A stretch of DNA of 64,000 nucleotides, from positions 1 through 64,000 of the forward strand of contig JAJZGY010000002.1 of the NCBI GenBank assembly GCA_021804785.1. The letters are read 5' to 3'. Below are positions 55,572 through 64,000 of the stretch, one piece after another. Under the pieces are notes generated by a model. It was given only the letters and a program-made list of their open reading frames with translations. It was not told where the DNA came from and did not search any database. Both the position numbers and the translations under genes were made by a program. Origin of the DNA: Pseudomonadota bacterium (GTDB lineage: Bacteria; Pseudomonadota; Alphaproteobacteria; Micropepsales; Micropepsaceae). Positions within the stretch are counted from its first letter, which is position 1, and every line of letters starts with the position of its first letter.

Positions 55572-56701
55572 GTCGTAACCTGCACGTTCAGAGCCAGATC
55601 ATCGCGATGCACCATGACATCACGTCCGCGATAGCCAAGGATCTCGGGGATTTCGTCCGTGTGCCGACCTATGATGGCGCGGGCATCCTCGGCACCATAG
55701 GCACTGAGGCCGCGACCCGCCTCGCGGCCATCCGGTCCTAGAATGCACACGGCGTCACCGCGGGCGAAGTCACCCTCAACTGCACGAACGCCAGCTGGCA
55801 GCAGACTTTTGCCGGCCAGCAATGCCGCGAGTGCTCCCGCGTCGATATACAGTGTTCCCTGTGGTTTCAGGCTGCCTGCAATCCAGCGCTTGCGCGCAGC
55901 GGAGGGCGAAGTCGTTGCCAGAAAGCGGGTATGACGGCCACCCGCGCGCAATTTTTCCAGCGCACGGTCCTGCCCTTTGGCAATCACGACCTGGCAGCCC
56001 GCCGCCGTCGCAATTCGCGCTGCCGCAATCTTTGAGGCCATGCCGCCACGGCCCAAACCTGAAACCGAACCAGCCGCCATGGCTTCAATCTCGGGCGTGA
56101 TCTGCGCGACGACATCGATAAAACGCGCGTCCGGTTCGCGGTGCGGATTGGCGCTATAAAGACCATCGACATCCGAGAACAGGATCAGGACATCGGCGCC
56201 CATCATCGATGCCACCCGGGCGGCCAGCCGGTCATTGTCGCCATACCGGATCTCGGCAGTCGCGACGGTGTCGTTTTCATTGATGACTGCCACCGCGCCG
56301 AGCTCCAGCAAGGTCGACAGCGTGGCCCGTGCATTCAAATAGCGGCGACGTTCCTCGGTATCATCGAGTGTCAGCAACACCTGGGCGGCAACCAATTTCT
56401 GCCGTGCCAGCGCTTCGGCCCAGGCCTGCGCCAGCTTGACCTGCCCGACCGCCGCCGCGGCCTGACTTTCTTCCAGCCGCAAAGCTCCCGGCCTCAGACC
56501 AAGCGCAGAGCGACCCAGCGCAATGGCTCCGGAAGAAACGATCACAAGCCGATGGCCTTGCCGCGTCAGCTCGGCAAAGTCTGCGCACATGCCATCGAGC
56601 CAATTCTGACGCATGGTACCACCTGGTCCGTCGATCAGGAGCGCCGAGCCGATCTTGACGAGAACAAGCGAGGACGCTGAATGCGCGAACAGATCCGTCA
56701 T
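55568..56701 (-). CDS. proB: Glutamate 5-kinase
   Basis: ProB, 377 residues, phosphorylates glutamate as the first step to proline. The amino-acid kinase domain starts [11 protein letters not shown] and has [19 protein letters not shown] and [12 protein letters not shown]; a C-terminal PUA domain follows from about residue 285. It overlaps obgE at its start (ATGA) and proA at its end. Confidence 0.96.
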   Translation of the reverse strand: MTDLFAHSASSLVLVKIGSALLIDGPGGTMRQNWLDGMCADFAELTRQGHRLVIVSSGAIALGRSALGLRPGALRLEESQAAAAVGQVKLAQAWAEALARQKLVAAQVLLTLDDTEERRRYLNARATLSTLLELGAVAVINENDTVATAEIRYGDNDRLAARVASMMGADVLILFSDVDGLYSANPHREPDARFIDVVAQITPEIEAMAAGSVSGLGRGGMASKIAAARIATAAGCQVVIAKGQDRALEKLRAGGRHTRFLATTSPSAARKRWIAGSLKPQGTLYIDAGALAALLAGKSLLPAGVRAVEGDFARGDAVCILGPDGREAGRGLSAYGAEDARAIIGRHTDEIPEILGYRGRDVMVHRDDLALNVQVTT

Positions 56702-57735
56702 GGCGCCCAGCGCTTTACATTTGGCTCTTTGTCATGGTGCAGAGTACGGGCCTCACTGATCGCACCAGCCATAACGCGTACAACCTCGTTCACGCCCTCA
56801 CCGCTGACCCCTGACATCGCGTAGACATCGCTTCCACTCGCCCTTTGGAGCGCGGCGCGCTTGCGCTTGAGGGCCGCGCTCGAGAGCGCATCGATTTTGT
56901 TCAGCACAAGAATTTCGCGCTTGTGGTCAAGACCGTGTCCATAAGCTTCCAATTCATGCCGGATGGTGCGGTAGGCGCGGACAATATTGCTCTGGGTGGC
57001 GTCAATCAGGTGGAGGATGACACTGCAGCGCTCGGCATGGCCGAGAAAACGATCACCGAGGCCAACACCGCCATGGGCTCCTTCAATCAGACCCGGCAGA
57101 TCGGCAAGCACGAATTCGCGTTCGTCGATGCCAACGACACCCAGCTGCGGAGTCAGTGTCGTAAACGGGTAATCGGCAATCTTGGGACGGGCGGCCGAAA
57201 CCCGTGACAAAAAGGTCGACTTTCCCGCATTGGGCAGACCGACGAGACCAGCATCTGCAATCAGCTTGAGCTGCAGAACAATGATCCTTTCCTCACCGGG
57301 CTGACCCGGATTGGCATGGCGCGGAGCCTGATTGGTCGCGCTTTTGAAATGTGCATTGCCGAAGCCGCCATTGCCCCCTCTGGCAAGCAGTACGCGTTGA
57401 CCGGTCTCGGTCAGATCAGCAATCAGGCTTTCTCCGTCCTCCTCATAGATTTCGGTTCCCACCGGAACCTTGACAATAGCATCTGCACCAGCCGCCCCGG
57501 ACATCTGCTTGCCCATGCCAGCTTCGCCATTTTTGGCGTAGACATGCTGCTGATAGCGGTAGTCGATCAGGGTGTTGAGATTGGCAACCGCTTCGGCGTA
57601 GACATCGCCACCGCGTCCGCCATCGCCTCCCCAGGGGCCTCCGAACTCGATGAATTTCTCGCGCCTGAACGCCACGCAGCCATTGCCGCCCTTCCCCGAG
57701 CGGATATGCACCTTTGCGACGTCGAGGAATTTCAT
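56698..57735 (-). CDS. obgE: GTPase Obg/CgtA
   Basis: ObgE, 345 residues, a GTPase of 50S assembly and stress response. The Gly-rich Obg domain is at residues 1-155 ([11 protein letters not shown]), followed by the G domain with [25 protein letters not shown] and NKID. The track start adds 42 residues; the ATG at 57735 gives [19 protein letters not shown], the canonical N-terminus. Gene order with proB and GNAT is typical of alphaproteobacteria. Confidence 0.96.
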   Translation of the reverse strand: MKFLDVAKVHIRSGKGGNGCVAFRREKFIEFGGPWGGDGGRGGDVYAEAVANLNTLIDYRYQQHVYAKNGEAGMGKQMSGAAGADAIVKVPVGTEIYEEDGESLIADLTETGQRVLLARGGNGGFGNAHFKSATNQAPRHANPGQPGEERIIVLQLKLIADAGLVGLPNAGKSTFLSRVSAARPKIADYPFTTLTPQLGVVGIDEREFVLADLPGLIEGAHGGVGLGDRFLGHAERCSVILHLIDATQSNIVRAYRTIRHELEAYGHGLDHKREILVLNKIDALSSAALKRKRAALQRASGSDVYAMSGVSGEGVNEVVRVMAGAISEARTLHHDKEPNVKRWAP

Positions 57736-57870
57736 GATCCGTCCTTCAATCTGCAGCGACAGCGTGATCCCGGCCCTGGCAATCCTGCCGCGCTTTGCCC
57801 CGGCGCGCGGCTGCCGAGTACCAGCGGCCTGATACATGGCATAGCCGCGCCACCCGCGCACCTATGCTTA

Positions 57871-58437
57871 TCATGGCTGAAGCGACCGTCTTTCGACCGG
57901 CGAGACACCAATCGGGGCAGTCAGCATCGCCGGTTCAAGGATCATGTCGTGGCAGAAGATGCGTTCACGGCGGGCCAGACAGTCGCGCAAAGAGACCCCC
58001 GCCGGCACAAACCCCAGCTTCTGCAGAACCCGTCCGGAGTTCGGATTGTCATCAAACCACCCGGCCACCAGATAGGTGGCGCGAAGCACCTCAAAGGCAT
58101 AGTTGACAACCGCCCGTGCCGCCTCGCTGGCATAGCCAAAGCCCCAATAAGGCCGCGCCAGCCAGTAGCCGATCTCATAGGCGCCATCTGCACAGACGTG
58201 CGCGCCGCATCCACCGATATAGGCCGCACCGCACTTGAGCGTGATGCCAAGCACGAGATCTGCGGTCACACCCACGCGGGCGAGAAGAGCCTCGGCATCG
58301 CTCTGGGTATAGGGGTGGGGAACACGGGCAAGATTCTTTGCCACCTGCCAGTCACCCACTCCCGCGGCAATCGCGGTGGCGTCGCTTAACGTGGGGCTGC
58401 GCAGCACCAGGCGCTCGGTTTCCAGGATCGGACTCAT
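57871..58437 (-). CDS. GNAT family acetyltransferase (RimJ/RimL type)
   Basis: A 188-residue GNAT protein. It begins LETERLVLRSPTLSDA, the start of RimJ/RimL-like transferases, and has the acetyl-CoA loop YWGFGYASEA and the late FDDNPNSGRVLQKLGF motif. These enzymes acetylate protein N-termini or small amines; the target is unknown. The track start runs through the rpmA region in another frame; the ATG at 58437 is used. It lies between the rpmA terminator and obgE. Confidence 0.87.
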   Translation of the reverse strand: MSPILETERLVLRSPTLSDATAIAAGVGDWQVAKNLARVPHPYTQSDAEALLARVGVTADLVLGITLKCGAAYIGGCGAHVCADGAYEIGYWLARPYWGFGYASEAARAVVNYAFEVLRATYLVAGWFDDNPNSGRVLQKLGFVPAGVSLRDCLARRERIFCHDMILEPAMLTAPIGVSPVERRSLQP

Positions 58438-58457
58438 GACATTCTCCGGGCGAGACA

Positions 58458-58488
58458 AGAAAAAAGGGAGATGGCGGTCCATCTCCCT
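58458..58488 (-). terminator. Rho-independent terminator after rpmA
   Basis: GGGAGATGG and CCATCTCCC pair around the loop CGGT (plus-strand reading). On the minus strand it is followed by TTTTTTCTTG, about 50 bases beyond the rpmA stop and only 20 bases before the GNAT start. It would separate rplU-rpmA from the GNAT-obgE-pro genes. Confidence 0.9.
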
Positions 58489-58535
58489 CGCCCGATGGCC
58501 GCCCCTGCTGGCGGCCGGATGTTCCGGAAGGCCGC

Positions 58536-58814
58536 CTATTCCGCCGCCGTCTTGGCTGGGGCAAACGGGAGCACCGATACGTAAGTGCGGCGCTTGAAGC
58601 CGGTTTTGAACGCAACCTGCCCGTCGCTGGTGGCAAAGATCGTATGATCGCGACCCATTCCGACATTGGTTCCAGGGTGGAACCTGGTACCGCGCTGACG
58701 CACGATGATGTTGCCAGCGGCGATGGCTTCGCCGCCAAATTTCTTCACACCCAGCATCTTGGGGTTCGAGTCGCGTCCATTGCGCGAAGAGCCGCCGGCC
58801 TTTTTGTGCGCCAT
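58536..58814 (-). CDS. rpmA: 50S ribosomal protein L27
   Basis: L27, 92 residues, near the peptidyl transferase centre. The N-terminus [19 protein letters not shown] and the middle [17 protein letters not shown] are diagnostic. No N-terminal propeptide of the Firmicutes type is present. It follows rplU after 71 bases that include a small AAACCTT/AAGGTTT hairpin. Confidence 0.98.
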   Translation of the reverse strand: MAHKKAGGSSRNGRDSNPKMLGVKKFGGEAIAAGNIIVRQRGTRFHPGTNVGMGRDHTIFATSDGQVAFKTGFKRRTYVSVLPFAPAKTAAE

Positions 58815-58885
58815 CTGTCCTGTCCTGCACTTGTTCGCCCCAAACCTTCAGGGCAACAAAGGTTTGCTAATTCGCCCAGTCCGGC

Positions 58886-59197
58886 TTAGCCGACATGGAT
58901 TTCCGTAATCTTCACCTTGGTAAAATGCTGGCGATGCCCGCGCTTGCGCCGCGAGTCCTTGCGGCGCCGCTTCTTGAAGGCAACTACCTTCTCGCCACGG
59001 CCCTGCTCGACAATCTCGGCCATCACGCTCGCACCACCAACGAGAGGAGCACCGGCACGTACCGTCTCGCCCCCCACCATTAGCACGTCGGCAAACGTCA
59101 CCGCCGCGCCTGCCTCGCCCTCCAGCTTCTCAACCGAGAGCACGTCATCTTTCGCGACCTTGTACTGCTTGCCGCCAGTGCGGATCACCGCAAACAT
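58886..59197 (-). CDS. rplU: 50S ribosomal protein L21
   Basis: L21, 103 residues. It starts [14 protein letters not shown] and ends [17 protein letters not shown], with the basic [17 protein letters not shown] stretch of the family. The track start (59458) runs upstream; the ATG at 59197 is right. A strong promoter lies about 80 bases upstream. Confidence 0.97.
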   Translation of the reverse strand: MFAVIRTGGKQYKVAKDDVLSVEKLEGEAGAAVTFADVLMVGGETVRAGAPLVGGASVMAEIVEQGRGEKVVAFKKRRRKDSRRKRGHRQHFTKVKITEIHVG

Positions 59198-59279
59198 GGA
59201 CCAAATCCTTGAAAAACGTTGCCTTTGCGCGCGCCAAGCTGTCCCAGCGGGGTTCCCGGGCGGGCTCCGAAAGGCGGGC

Positions 59280-59307
59280 ACTATAGCGATGCGCGATTGG
59301 CGGTCAA
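59280..59307 (-). promoter_or_regulatory. Promoter of rplU-rpmA
   Basis: On the minus strand TTGACC (59307-59302) and TATAGT (59285-59280) are separated by 16 bases, with C before each box as in alphaproteobacterial housekeeping promoters (CTTGAC, CTATAT-like). Transcription would start near 59272, about 75 bases before the rplU ATG, leaving room for a leader. Confidence 0.68.
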
Positions 59308-59447
59308 GCAGGATCCTGCGGCCCAAGTGCGGGAGGGGTGCCACAGTCTGATCGCACCGTAACCGGATGGCACCAAAGGGTGGCCAAGCGGTGCAAGGGA
59401 CCGAAAGCCTTCGCCAAAATCTGCCCGCCCCAGTATGGTGCGCGCGC

Positions 59448-60050
59448 ATGCGCGCCATGATGGATGTTCTCTATAATTTCCATTGGATCGTGCCCGGCGA
59501 GGCCGCGCGCGCGGCTCAGGCCTATGCGGGAGGGCTTGGTCCATTTCTGCGCCGTCACAAAATTCGCACCGTGATCAATCTGCGCGGCGCCAATCCCGAT
59601 TGGCACTGGTGGCATTATGAGCGCCGGATCTGTGCCAGCGAAGGCATCACTCATGTCGATGCCATGCTCTCGAGCAAACATCTGCCCTCACGAGCCATGC
59701 TGGCGGGCCTTCTTGAGGCGTTTGAACACAACCCCAGGCCCTTGCTGCTCAAATGCTCTGGGGGCCAGGATCGTACTAGCCTCGCGGCCGCTCTTTTCAT
59801 TCTTTACCACCAAGGCTGGCAGGGCGAGGCAGCCGCACTCGCCCAGTTTGCACGCTGGCCCTATCTGCATCTGCCCAAACCTTATCAGCGTTGGCTACGC
59901 CTGTTCGTCGTCTATGCCAGGGAAGAAGGGCACGGCAGGGACCTCGCCGCGTTCGTGCAGCAGGATTATAGTGCCGGCGCGTTTCGGGCCTGGCTCGATG
60001 CTCGCGGTCAACGCAGCGCCTACCGCAATGTCTATCGTGAGGCCTCTTGA
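59448..60050 (+). CDS. Tyrosine-phosphatase-like protein (CX5R motif)
   Basis: A protein of about 200 residues with the phosphatase loop CSGGQDRTS, where C-x5-R provides the catalytic Cys and Arg, and the preceding IRTVINLRG segment seen in Siw14/dual-specificity phosphatases. The general acid is not certain. ATGs at 59448, 59457 and 59460 are alternative starts; none has a clear ribosome-binding site. It is divergent from rplU and upstream of alkB on the same strand. Confidence 0.72.
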   Translation: MRAMMDVLYNFHWIVPGEAARAAQAYAGGLGPFLRRHKIRTVINLRGANPDWHWWHYERRICASEGITHVDAMLSSKHLPSRAMLAGLLEAFEHNPRPLLLKCSGGQDRTSLAAALFILYHQGWQGEAAALAQFARWPYLHLPKPYQRWLRLFVVYAREEGHGRDLAAFVQQDYSAGAFRAWLDARGQRSAYRNVYREAS

Positions 60051-60177
60051 TGCAGACCCTGTGCGTATGCAGAGCCCGGCCCATGGTTTACGGACCGCAC
60101 CTGTCGCGCCACGCGCCCTTGAGGTTGGAGACCGCCAAGCCTGCGCCTCGCGGGGCTCGTTCAGAGCTGCAGGACTG

Positions 60178-60795
60178 ATGCAACTGCCCCATGCCCTTGC
60201 CATCGCCGAAGGTGTCCAGCTCTGGCCTGAGGCGCTCGATCAGTCACAGCAAGCAGAATTGCTGGGGGCGGTACTGTCCGCGGTTGAAAAGGCCCCCTTC
60301 GTGCACCCAACCATGCCACGCACCGGCACCCCCTTTTCGGTGACCCAGACCAATTTTGGCACCTTGGGCTGGGTTTCCGACCGCGACGGCTACCGCTATC
60401 AGGAACTCCACCCCAATACCGGTAAGCCTTGGCCACCTATCCCCCCGATGCTCATCAGCCTCTGGCACGCGGCCCTGCCCGATGCCCCTGATCCGCAGTG
60501 CTGCCTGGTCAATTATTACGACGCCGGTGCGCGTATGGGGTTGCATCAAGACCGCGACGAGACCGCGCTCGATGTTCCAGTCCTGTCGGTGAGCCTTGGC
60601 GCGAAGGCGCTGTTTCGCCTTGGGGGCACAAGCCGGAAAAGCCCAAGCCGCAGCCTGACACTGCACTCCGGTGATCTGCTTGCCTTCGGTGGCCCCGCGC
60701 GACTCGCCTTTCATGGCATTGATCGCATCGTAGCGGGCAGCTGCGGTCTCGTTCCTGATGGCGGACGTATCAATCTGACACTGCGTCGGGTCTGA
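60178..60795 (+). CDS. alkB: Alpha-ketoglutarate-dependent dioxygenase AlkB
   Basis: A 205-residue AlkB-family enzyme that removes methyl groups from damaged bases with Fe(II) and 2-oxoglutarate. The iron ligands are in LHQDRDE (H-x-D) and the late AFHGIDRI histidine; the C-terminal RINLTLRRV holds the 2-oxoglutarate arginines. Upstream NYYDAGARMGLHQD is typical. The track start runs 187 codons upstream through the phosphatase gene; the ATG at 60178 is chosen. No LexA- or Ada-like site was seen. Confidence 0.93.
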   Translation: MQLPHALAIAEGVQLWPEALDQSQQAELLGAVLSAVEKAPFVHPTMPRTGTPFSVTQTNFGTLGWVSDRDGYRYQELHPNTGKPWPPIPPMLISLWHAALPDAPDPQCCLVNYYDAGARMGLHQDRDETALDVPVLSVSLGAKALFRLGGTSRKSPSRSLTLHSGDLLAFGGPARLAFHGIDRIVAGSCGLVPDGGRINLTLRRV

Positions 60796-60800
60796 GCGAT

Positions 60801-60841
60801 CGCGCAAAAAAGACGCCCGGTCAGGGGAATGACCGGGCGTC
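60801..60841 (-). terminator. Rho-independent terminator between alkB and grxD
   Basis: GACGCCCGGTCA and TGACCGGGCGTC make a perfect 12-base-pair stem with a six-base loop. On the minus strand it is followed by TTTTTTGCG, so it ends minus-strand transcription: the candidate small RNA upstream of it and possibly the purL-bolA-grxD messenger. In the plus direction there is no T-run. Confidence 0.88.
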
Positions 60842-60953
60842 ATGCGCCGTTACGCGCCGGTGTCGGGAGGGGATGACCGACACCACGAGAGGGCTCCATC
60901 CAGCTTGCGAGCGGGGGGGCAGTGCCTGCTGGATGGCGTCGTCGCCCGTCTCG
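60801..60953 (-). ncRNA. Candidate small RNA with three C-rich-loop hairpins
   Basis: On the minus strand three stem-loops follow one another: CCATCCAGC/GCTGGATGG with a loop containing seven C residues, GGTGTCGG/CCGACACC with the loop TCATCCCCTC, and the terminator with the loop TTCCCC and six T residues. No ORF with family features exists here. C-rich, anti-Shine-Dalgarno-like loops are known in several alphaproteobacterial regulatory RNAs. The 5' end is estimated from a promoter-like sequence upstream. Confidence 0.5.
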
Positions 60954-60959
60954 TCCTAC

Positions 60960-60988
60960 TACCTATGCAGCGAGGCAACAGTTTTCAA
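60960..60988 (-). promoter_or_regulatory. Possible promoter of the candidate small RNA
   Basis: On the minus strand TTGAAA (60988-60983), preceded by C, is 17 bases from TAGGTA (60965-60960). The -35 is good, the -10 poor. The palindrome ATGACGTCAT lies about 17 bases further upstream in an AT-rich segment and could be an operator. Confidence 0.35.
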
Positions 60989-61079
60989 GTATTTTCTACA
61001 TAAGATGACGTCATGATACAATTTTAATGGACAGTTGCTAAAACGGTACAGTTTGTTGGCGACAATCAATCCGCAAGGC

Positions 61080-61412
61080 CTAGGCGCCGGGCTGGCAGAC
61101 AATGCCCTTTTCCGCGAGGAACGGGCCAAGCTCGTCGGCTTCGTACATTTCACGCAAAATGTCCGAACCTCCGACAAATTCACCTTTGACATAAAGCTGG
61201 GGAATGGTCGGCCAGTTGGAGAACTCTTTGACACCCTGACGAACCTCTGGGTCCTTGAGAACATCCACCGACTTAAACTTTACACCCAGGCTGGAAAGGA
61301 TCTGCACCGCGACAGAGGAAAAGCCGCACTGCGGAAACACTGGCGTGCCCTTCATGTAAAGCACGACGTCATTATCTGCGATTTCCTTGGCGATCTGATC
61401 ACGCACGCTCAT
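61080..61412 (-). CDS. grxD: Monothiol glutaredoxin, Grx4 type
   Basis: A 110-residue CGFS glutaredoxin (PQCGFSS), which carries [2Fe-2S] clusters with glutathione. The glutathione-binding TIPQLYVKGEFVGGSDI is present. It pairs with bolA upstream on the same strand; Grx4-BolA complexes act in iron-sulfur handling. The gene follows purL and bolA, a common alphaproteobacterial order. Confidence 0.96.
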   Translation of the reverse strand: MSVRDQIAKEIADNDVVLYMKGTPVFPQCGFSSVAVQILSSLGVKFKSVDVLKDPEVRQGVKEFSNWPTIPQLYVKGEFVGGSDILREMYEADELGPFLAEKGIVCQPGA

Positions 61413-61509
61413 TGCACGAGGCCTTTCAATGGACTGGAGGTAAACCCATGATCTAAGAACCGTGGCTCAGGGCGTCAAGATCAGCCTGGGTCCCCGGCAT
61501 CTACCGCCA

Positions 61510-61743
61510 TCACACCTTGACGCTGGTCTGCAGCGACAGGGCGTGCAGGACACCGCCCATGCGGCCCTTCAGCGCATCATAGACCATCTGATGCTGCTGG
61601 ACCCGTGTTTTGCCCTTGAACGCACTGCTCGCAATCATGGCTGCGTAATGGTCATTGTCACCAGCCAGATCGGTGATCGTAACCTCGGCATCCGGGAAAG
61701 CTTCCTTGATCAGCCTTTCGATCTCTGCGGCCTGCATCGCCAT
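61510..61743 (-). CDS. bolA: BolA/IbaG family iron-sulfur protein
   Basis: A 77-residue BolA-like protein with the core DHYAAMIASSAFKGKTRVQQHQMVYDAL, which contains the conserved histidine region for cluster sharing with Grx4. The short length resembles IbaG. It lies between purL and grxD on the minus strand. Confidence 0.93.
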   Translation of the reverse strand: MAMQAAEIERLIKEAFPDAEVTITDLAGDNDHYAAMIASSAFKGKTRVQQHQMVYDALKGRMGGVLHALSLQTSVKV

Positions 61744-61838
61744 TCCAGCACCTATTTCCTGTTCAACCCATTATACAAGTAGCAAGCGTGCATCAGAGCT
61801 GGGGCCGCCCCGACTGCACCCAAGAGCCACTGGATACA

Positions 61839-64000
61839 TCAGTTCACGGGCGGCAGCTCGCCTTGCCCCATATAGGCGGGGAACCAGCCTTCATGCACCG
61901 CGCGCAATTGCTCGAGACTAAGCTTGGTTCCGCCGAGGACCAAATGATCGCCACACACCTCGCCAATCCGCCAGCAGGGTAGGCGCCGCCGCCGCGCTTC
62001 CGCCAGAACCTCGCCAGCCTGGTCAGCCGGCACGGACAGGAGATAGCGTCCCTGATCCTCACCAAACCAGAAGGCCACGTCATCGACCGAACCTGCAGCT
62101 GGTCCATCCCCACCTTTAGTTGGGGCAAGCACCACCCCAATATCACCCGCCAAGGCCATTTCGCTGACCGCCACGAGCAACCCGCCATCACCAACATCAT
62201 GGCAGGTGTCGACGAGCCCCGCTTCGATCAAGCCTCGTACAAACCCGCCATGATCGCGCTCAGCCACCAAGTCGACCGGCGGCACAGCGCCCTCCTCGCG
62301 TCCCTCGATCTCACGCAGGAAAATCGACTGGCCGAGATGCCCTCGCGTATGACCAAGCAGCAGCAGGGCATCACCCTCACGCTTGAAGGCAAGGCTTGCC
62401 ATGCGTTGCACATCGCCGATGAGCCCGATGGCACCGATCGTCGGCGTGGGCAGGATCCCTTCCCCATTGGTCTCATTGTAGAGTGAGCAATTGCCCGAGA
62501 CGATGGGGCAATCGAGGACACGGCAGGCCTCGGCAATGCCATCGATCGCCGCCACGATCTGCCACATGATTTCAGGCTTTTGCGGATTGCCGAAATTGAG
62601 ATTGTCAGTCGCCGCAAGCGGACGTGCACCCACGGCCGAAAGATTCCGACAGGCCTCAGCCACCGCCTGCTTGCCGCCCTCGAAAGGATCGGCAAAGCAG
62701 TAGCGTGGTGTTACGTCCGTAGTCATGGCCAGCGCCTTCTGGCTGGCATGGACGCGCACCACCGCAGCATCGCCACCCGGACGCTGTACCGTGTCGTTCA
62801 TCACTGTGTGGTCATATTGTTCCCAGATCCAGCGACGCGCGCACAGATCCGGCGAGCCAAGCAGATGTAGCAGACAGTCACCCAGGGGCCGGTTCCGATC
62901 ATAGGCGGGAACACCTGATGTGGCCGGACGGCGTTCAAAGGGCCGCTCATAGAGCGGCGCCGCATTGGAAAGCGCCCCCACCGGAAGATCGGCTACCACT
63001 TGACCTCTGTGTCGGACCACGAGGCGATCGGTGGGGGTGGTGACACCGATGACGGCAAAATCAAGCTCCCACTTTTTAAATATTGCTTCCGCCTGCTTCT
63101 CCCGCCCCGGCTTTAATACTGCGAGCATGCGCTCCTGGCTTTCCGAGAGCATCATCTCGTAGGCGGTCATCTCCGCTTCGCGCTGGGGCACCTTGTCGAG
63201 ATCCAGATCGATACCGGAACCGCCCTTGTCCGCCATCTCGGCCGAGGAGGACGTGAGTCCTGCCGCCCCCATGTCCTGAATGGCGATAATCGCATCGGTC
63301 TCCATCAGTTCGAGGCACGCCTCGAGCAATAGCTTTTCGGTAAAGGGATCGCCGACCTGGACCGTGGGACGTTTTTCCTGTGCGTCTTCGCCAAATTCAG
63401 CTGACGCCATCGTGGCCCCGTGAATGCCGTCGCGTCCCGTTTTGGAGCCGATATAGACTACCGGATTGCCAGCCCCTTTGGCTGCCGACAGGAAGATCTT
63501 GTCGGCCCTGGCAAGTCCCACGCACATCGCATTGACGAGAATGTTGCCGTTATAGGAGCGGTGAAAATTGACCTCTCCCCCGACTGTCGGCACCCCCATG
63601 CAATTGCCATAGCCGCCAATGCCGGCCACGACACCTGACAGCAGATGGCGGGTCTTGGGGTGCTGTGGCGCCCCAAAGCGCAGAGCATTCAGCATTGCGA
63701 TCGGCCGGGCACCCATCGTGAAGACATCGCGCATGATGCCACCAACGCCGGTCGCCGCCCCCTGATAGGGTTCGATGAAACTTGGGTGGTTGTGGCTTTC
63801 CATCTTGAACACAGCCGCATCGCCATCGCCAATGTCGACCACACCCGCATTTTCTCCGGGGCCCTGTATGACCCAGGGGGCCTTTGTCGGCAGGCGACGC
63901 AAATGCACCCGGGTGGACTTATAGGAGCAGTGCTCAGACCACATGACGCTAAACACGCCCAGCTCGACAAGACTGGGGGCGCGGCCGAGAAGCTCGAGGA
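61839..64000 (-). CDS. purL: Phosphoribosylformylglycinamidine synthase II, 5' end outside window
   Basis: PurL makes FGAM from FGAR, ATP and ammonia in purine synthesis. The frame stays open to the window edge; 14 further codons ([12 protein letters not shown]) precede the track start, so the N-terminus is outside. Motifs include [29 protein letters not shown] and [11 protein letters not shown]. This is the small PurL type that works with PurS and PurQ. bolA and grxD follow. Confidence 0.97.
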   Translation of the reverse strand, partial: LELLGRAPSLVELGVFSVMWSEHCSYKSTRVHLRRLPTKAPWVIQGPGENAGVVDIGDGDAAVFKMESHNHPSFIEPYQGAATGVGGIMRDVFTMGARPIAMLNALRFGAPQHPKTRHLLSGVVAGIGGYGNCMGVPTVGGEVNFHRSYNGNILVNAMCVGLARADKIFLSAAKGAGNPVVYIGSKTGRDGIHGATMASAEFGEDAQEKRPTVQVGDPFTEKLLLEACLELMETDAIIAIQDMGAAGLTSSSAEMADKGGSGIDLDLDKVPQREAEMTAYEMMLSESQERMLAVLKPGREKQAEAIFKKWELDFAVIGVTTPTDRLVVRHRGQVVADLPVGALSNAAPLYERPFERRPATSGVPAYDRNRPLGDCLLHLLGSPDLCARRWIWEQYDHTVMNDTVQRPGGDAAVVRVHASQKALAMTTDVTPRYCFADPFEGGKQAVAEACRNLSAVGARPLAATDNLNFGNPQKPEIMWQIVAAIDGIAEACRVLDCPIVSGNCSLYNETNGEGILPTPTIGAIGLIGDVQRMASLAFKREGDALLLLGHTRGHLGQSIFLREIEGREEGAVPPVDLVAERDHGGFVRGLIEAGLVDTCHDVGDGGLLVAVSEMALAGDIGVVLAPTKGGDGPAAGSVDDVAFWFGEDQGRYLLSVPADQAGEVLAEARRRRLPCWRIGEVCGDHLVLGGTKLSLEQLRAVHEGWFPAYMGQGELPPVN

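Overview
The window is a chromosomal segment from a high-GC, flagellated alphaproteobacterium. Rhodospirillales/Acetobacteraceae is my best guess, an inference from gene content and order rather than from a search. Supporting signs are FliX, a DUF6468-type gene beside fliM, a DUF4175/TIGR02302-type gene after lysA, the rplU-rpmA-obgE-proBA-nadD-rsfS-rlmH order, def-fmt-truA, dnaX-ybaB with the SRP RNA just upstream, and GTTC-N7-GTTC sites of the alphaproteobacterial LexA type. Coding density is high and many genes overlap by ATGA. I see no tRNA, rRNA, insertion sequence, integrase, prophage or CRISPR array, so this is mostly core chromosome.

Layout. 0-5 kb: end of an Mla-type lipid transport operon (mlaE', mlaF), radA, cvpA, purF and an SDR enzyme. 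5-10.5 kb (minus strand): YfgM-like TPR protein, BamB, Der and an ABC-2 exporter, an envelope and ribosome assembly operon. 10.7-15.1 kb: an EmrB-type efflux pump with an AT-rich central patch, a two-domain cold-shock protein with a repeat linker, an Atm1-type exporter and a 30-residue membrane peptide. 15.2-24.4 kb: LOG protein, TlpA thioredoxin, argH-lptM-lysA-DUF4175, an SDR, and dapE-murI (lysine, diaminopimelate and peptidoglycan precursors). 24.4-26.6 kb: def-fmt-truA. 26.7-32 kb: rmuC, recR, an HD-domain gene, ybaB, dnaX and the SRP RNA. 32-42.3 kb: an MHYT histidine kinase, an alpha/beta hydrolase, trmJ, icd, alaS, recA and an MFS transporter. 42.4-52.7 kb: a flagellar region, with fliL-fliM-DUF6468-motE-large exported TPR gene on one strand, flgF-flgG-flgA-flgH on the other, then dksA and fliX. 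52.7-59.3 kb: rlmH, rsfS, nadD, proA, proB, obgE, GNAT, rpmA and rplU. 59.4-64 kb: a tyrosine-phosphatase-like gene, alkB, a candidate small RNA, grxD, bolA and the 3' part of purL.

The strongest points beyond routine annotation are regulatory. Perfect GTTC-N7-GTTC sites sit before both recA and rmuC and agree at 13 of 15 bases, which suggests a shared SOS operator. Two TTAA-N7-TTCA sites lie before the fliL/flgF pair and before fliX and look like CtrA boxes. An unannotated minus-strand RNA of about 150 nt between alkB and grxD has three hairpins with C-rich loops, a terminator and a plausible promoter. Other notable items are the heptapeptide-repeat linker of the double cold-shock protein, a 153-bp tandem duplication in rmuC, a compositional mosaic in the emrB-like gene, a small membrane ORF before the Atm1-like gene, and an HD-domain gene inserted between ybaB and recR.
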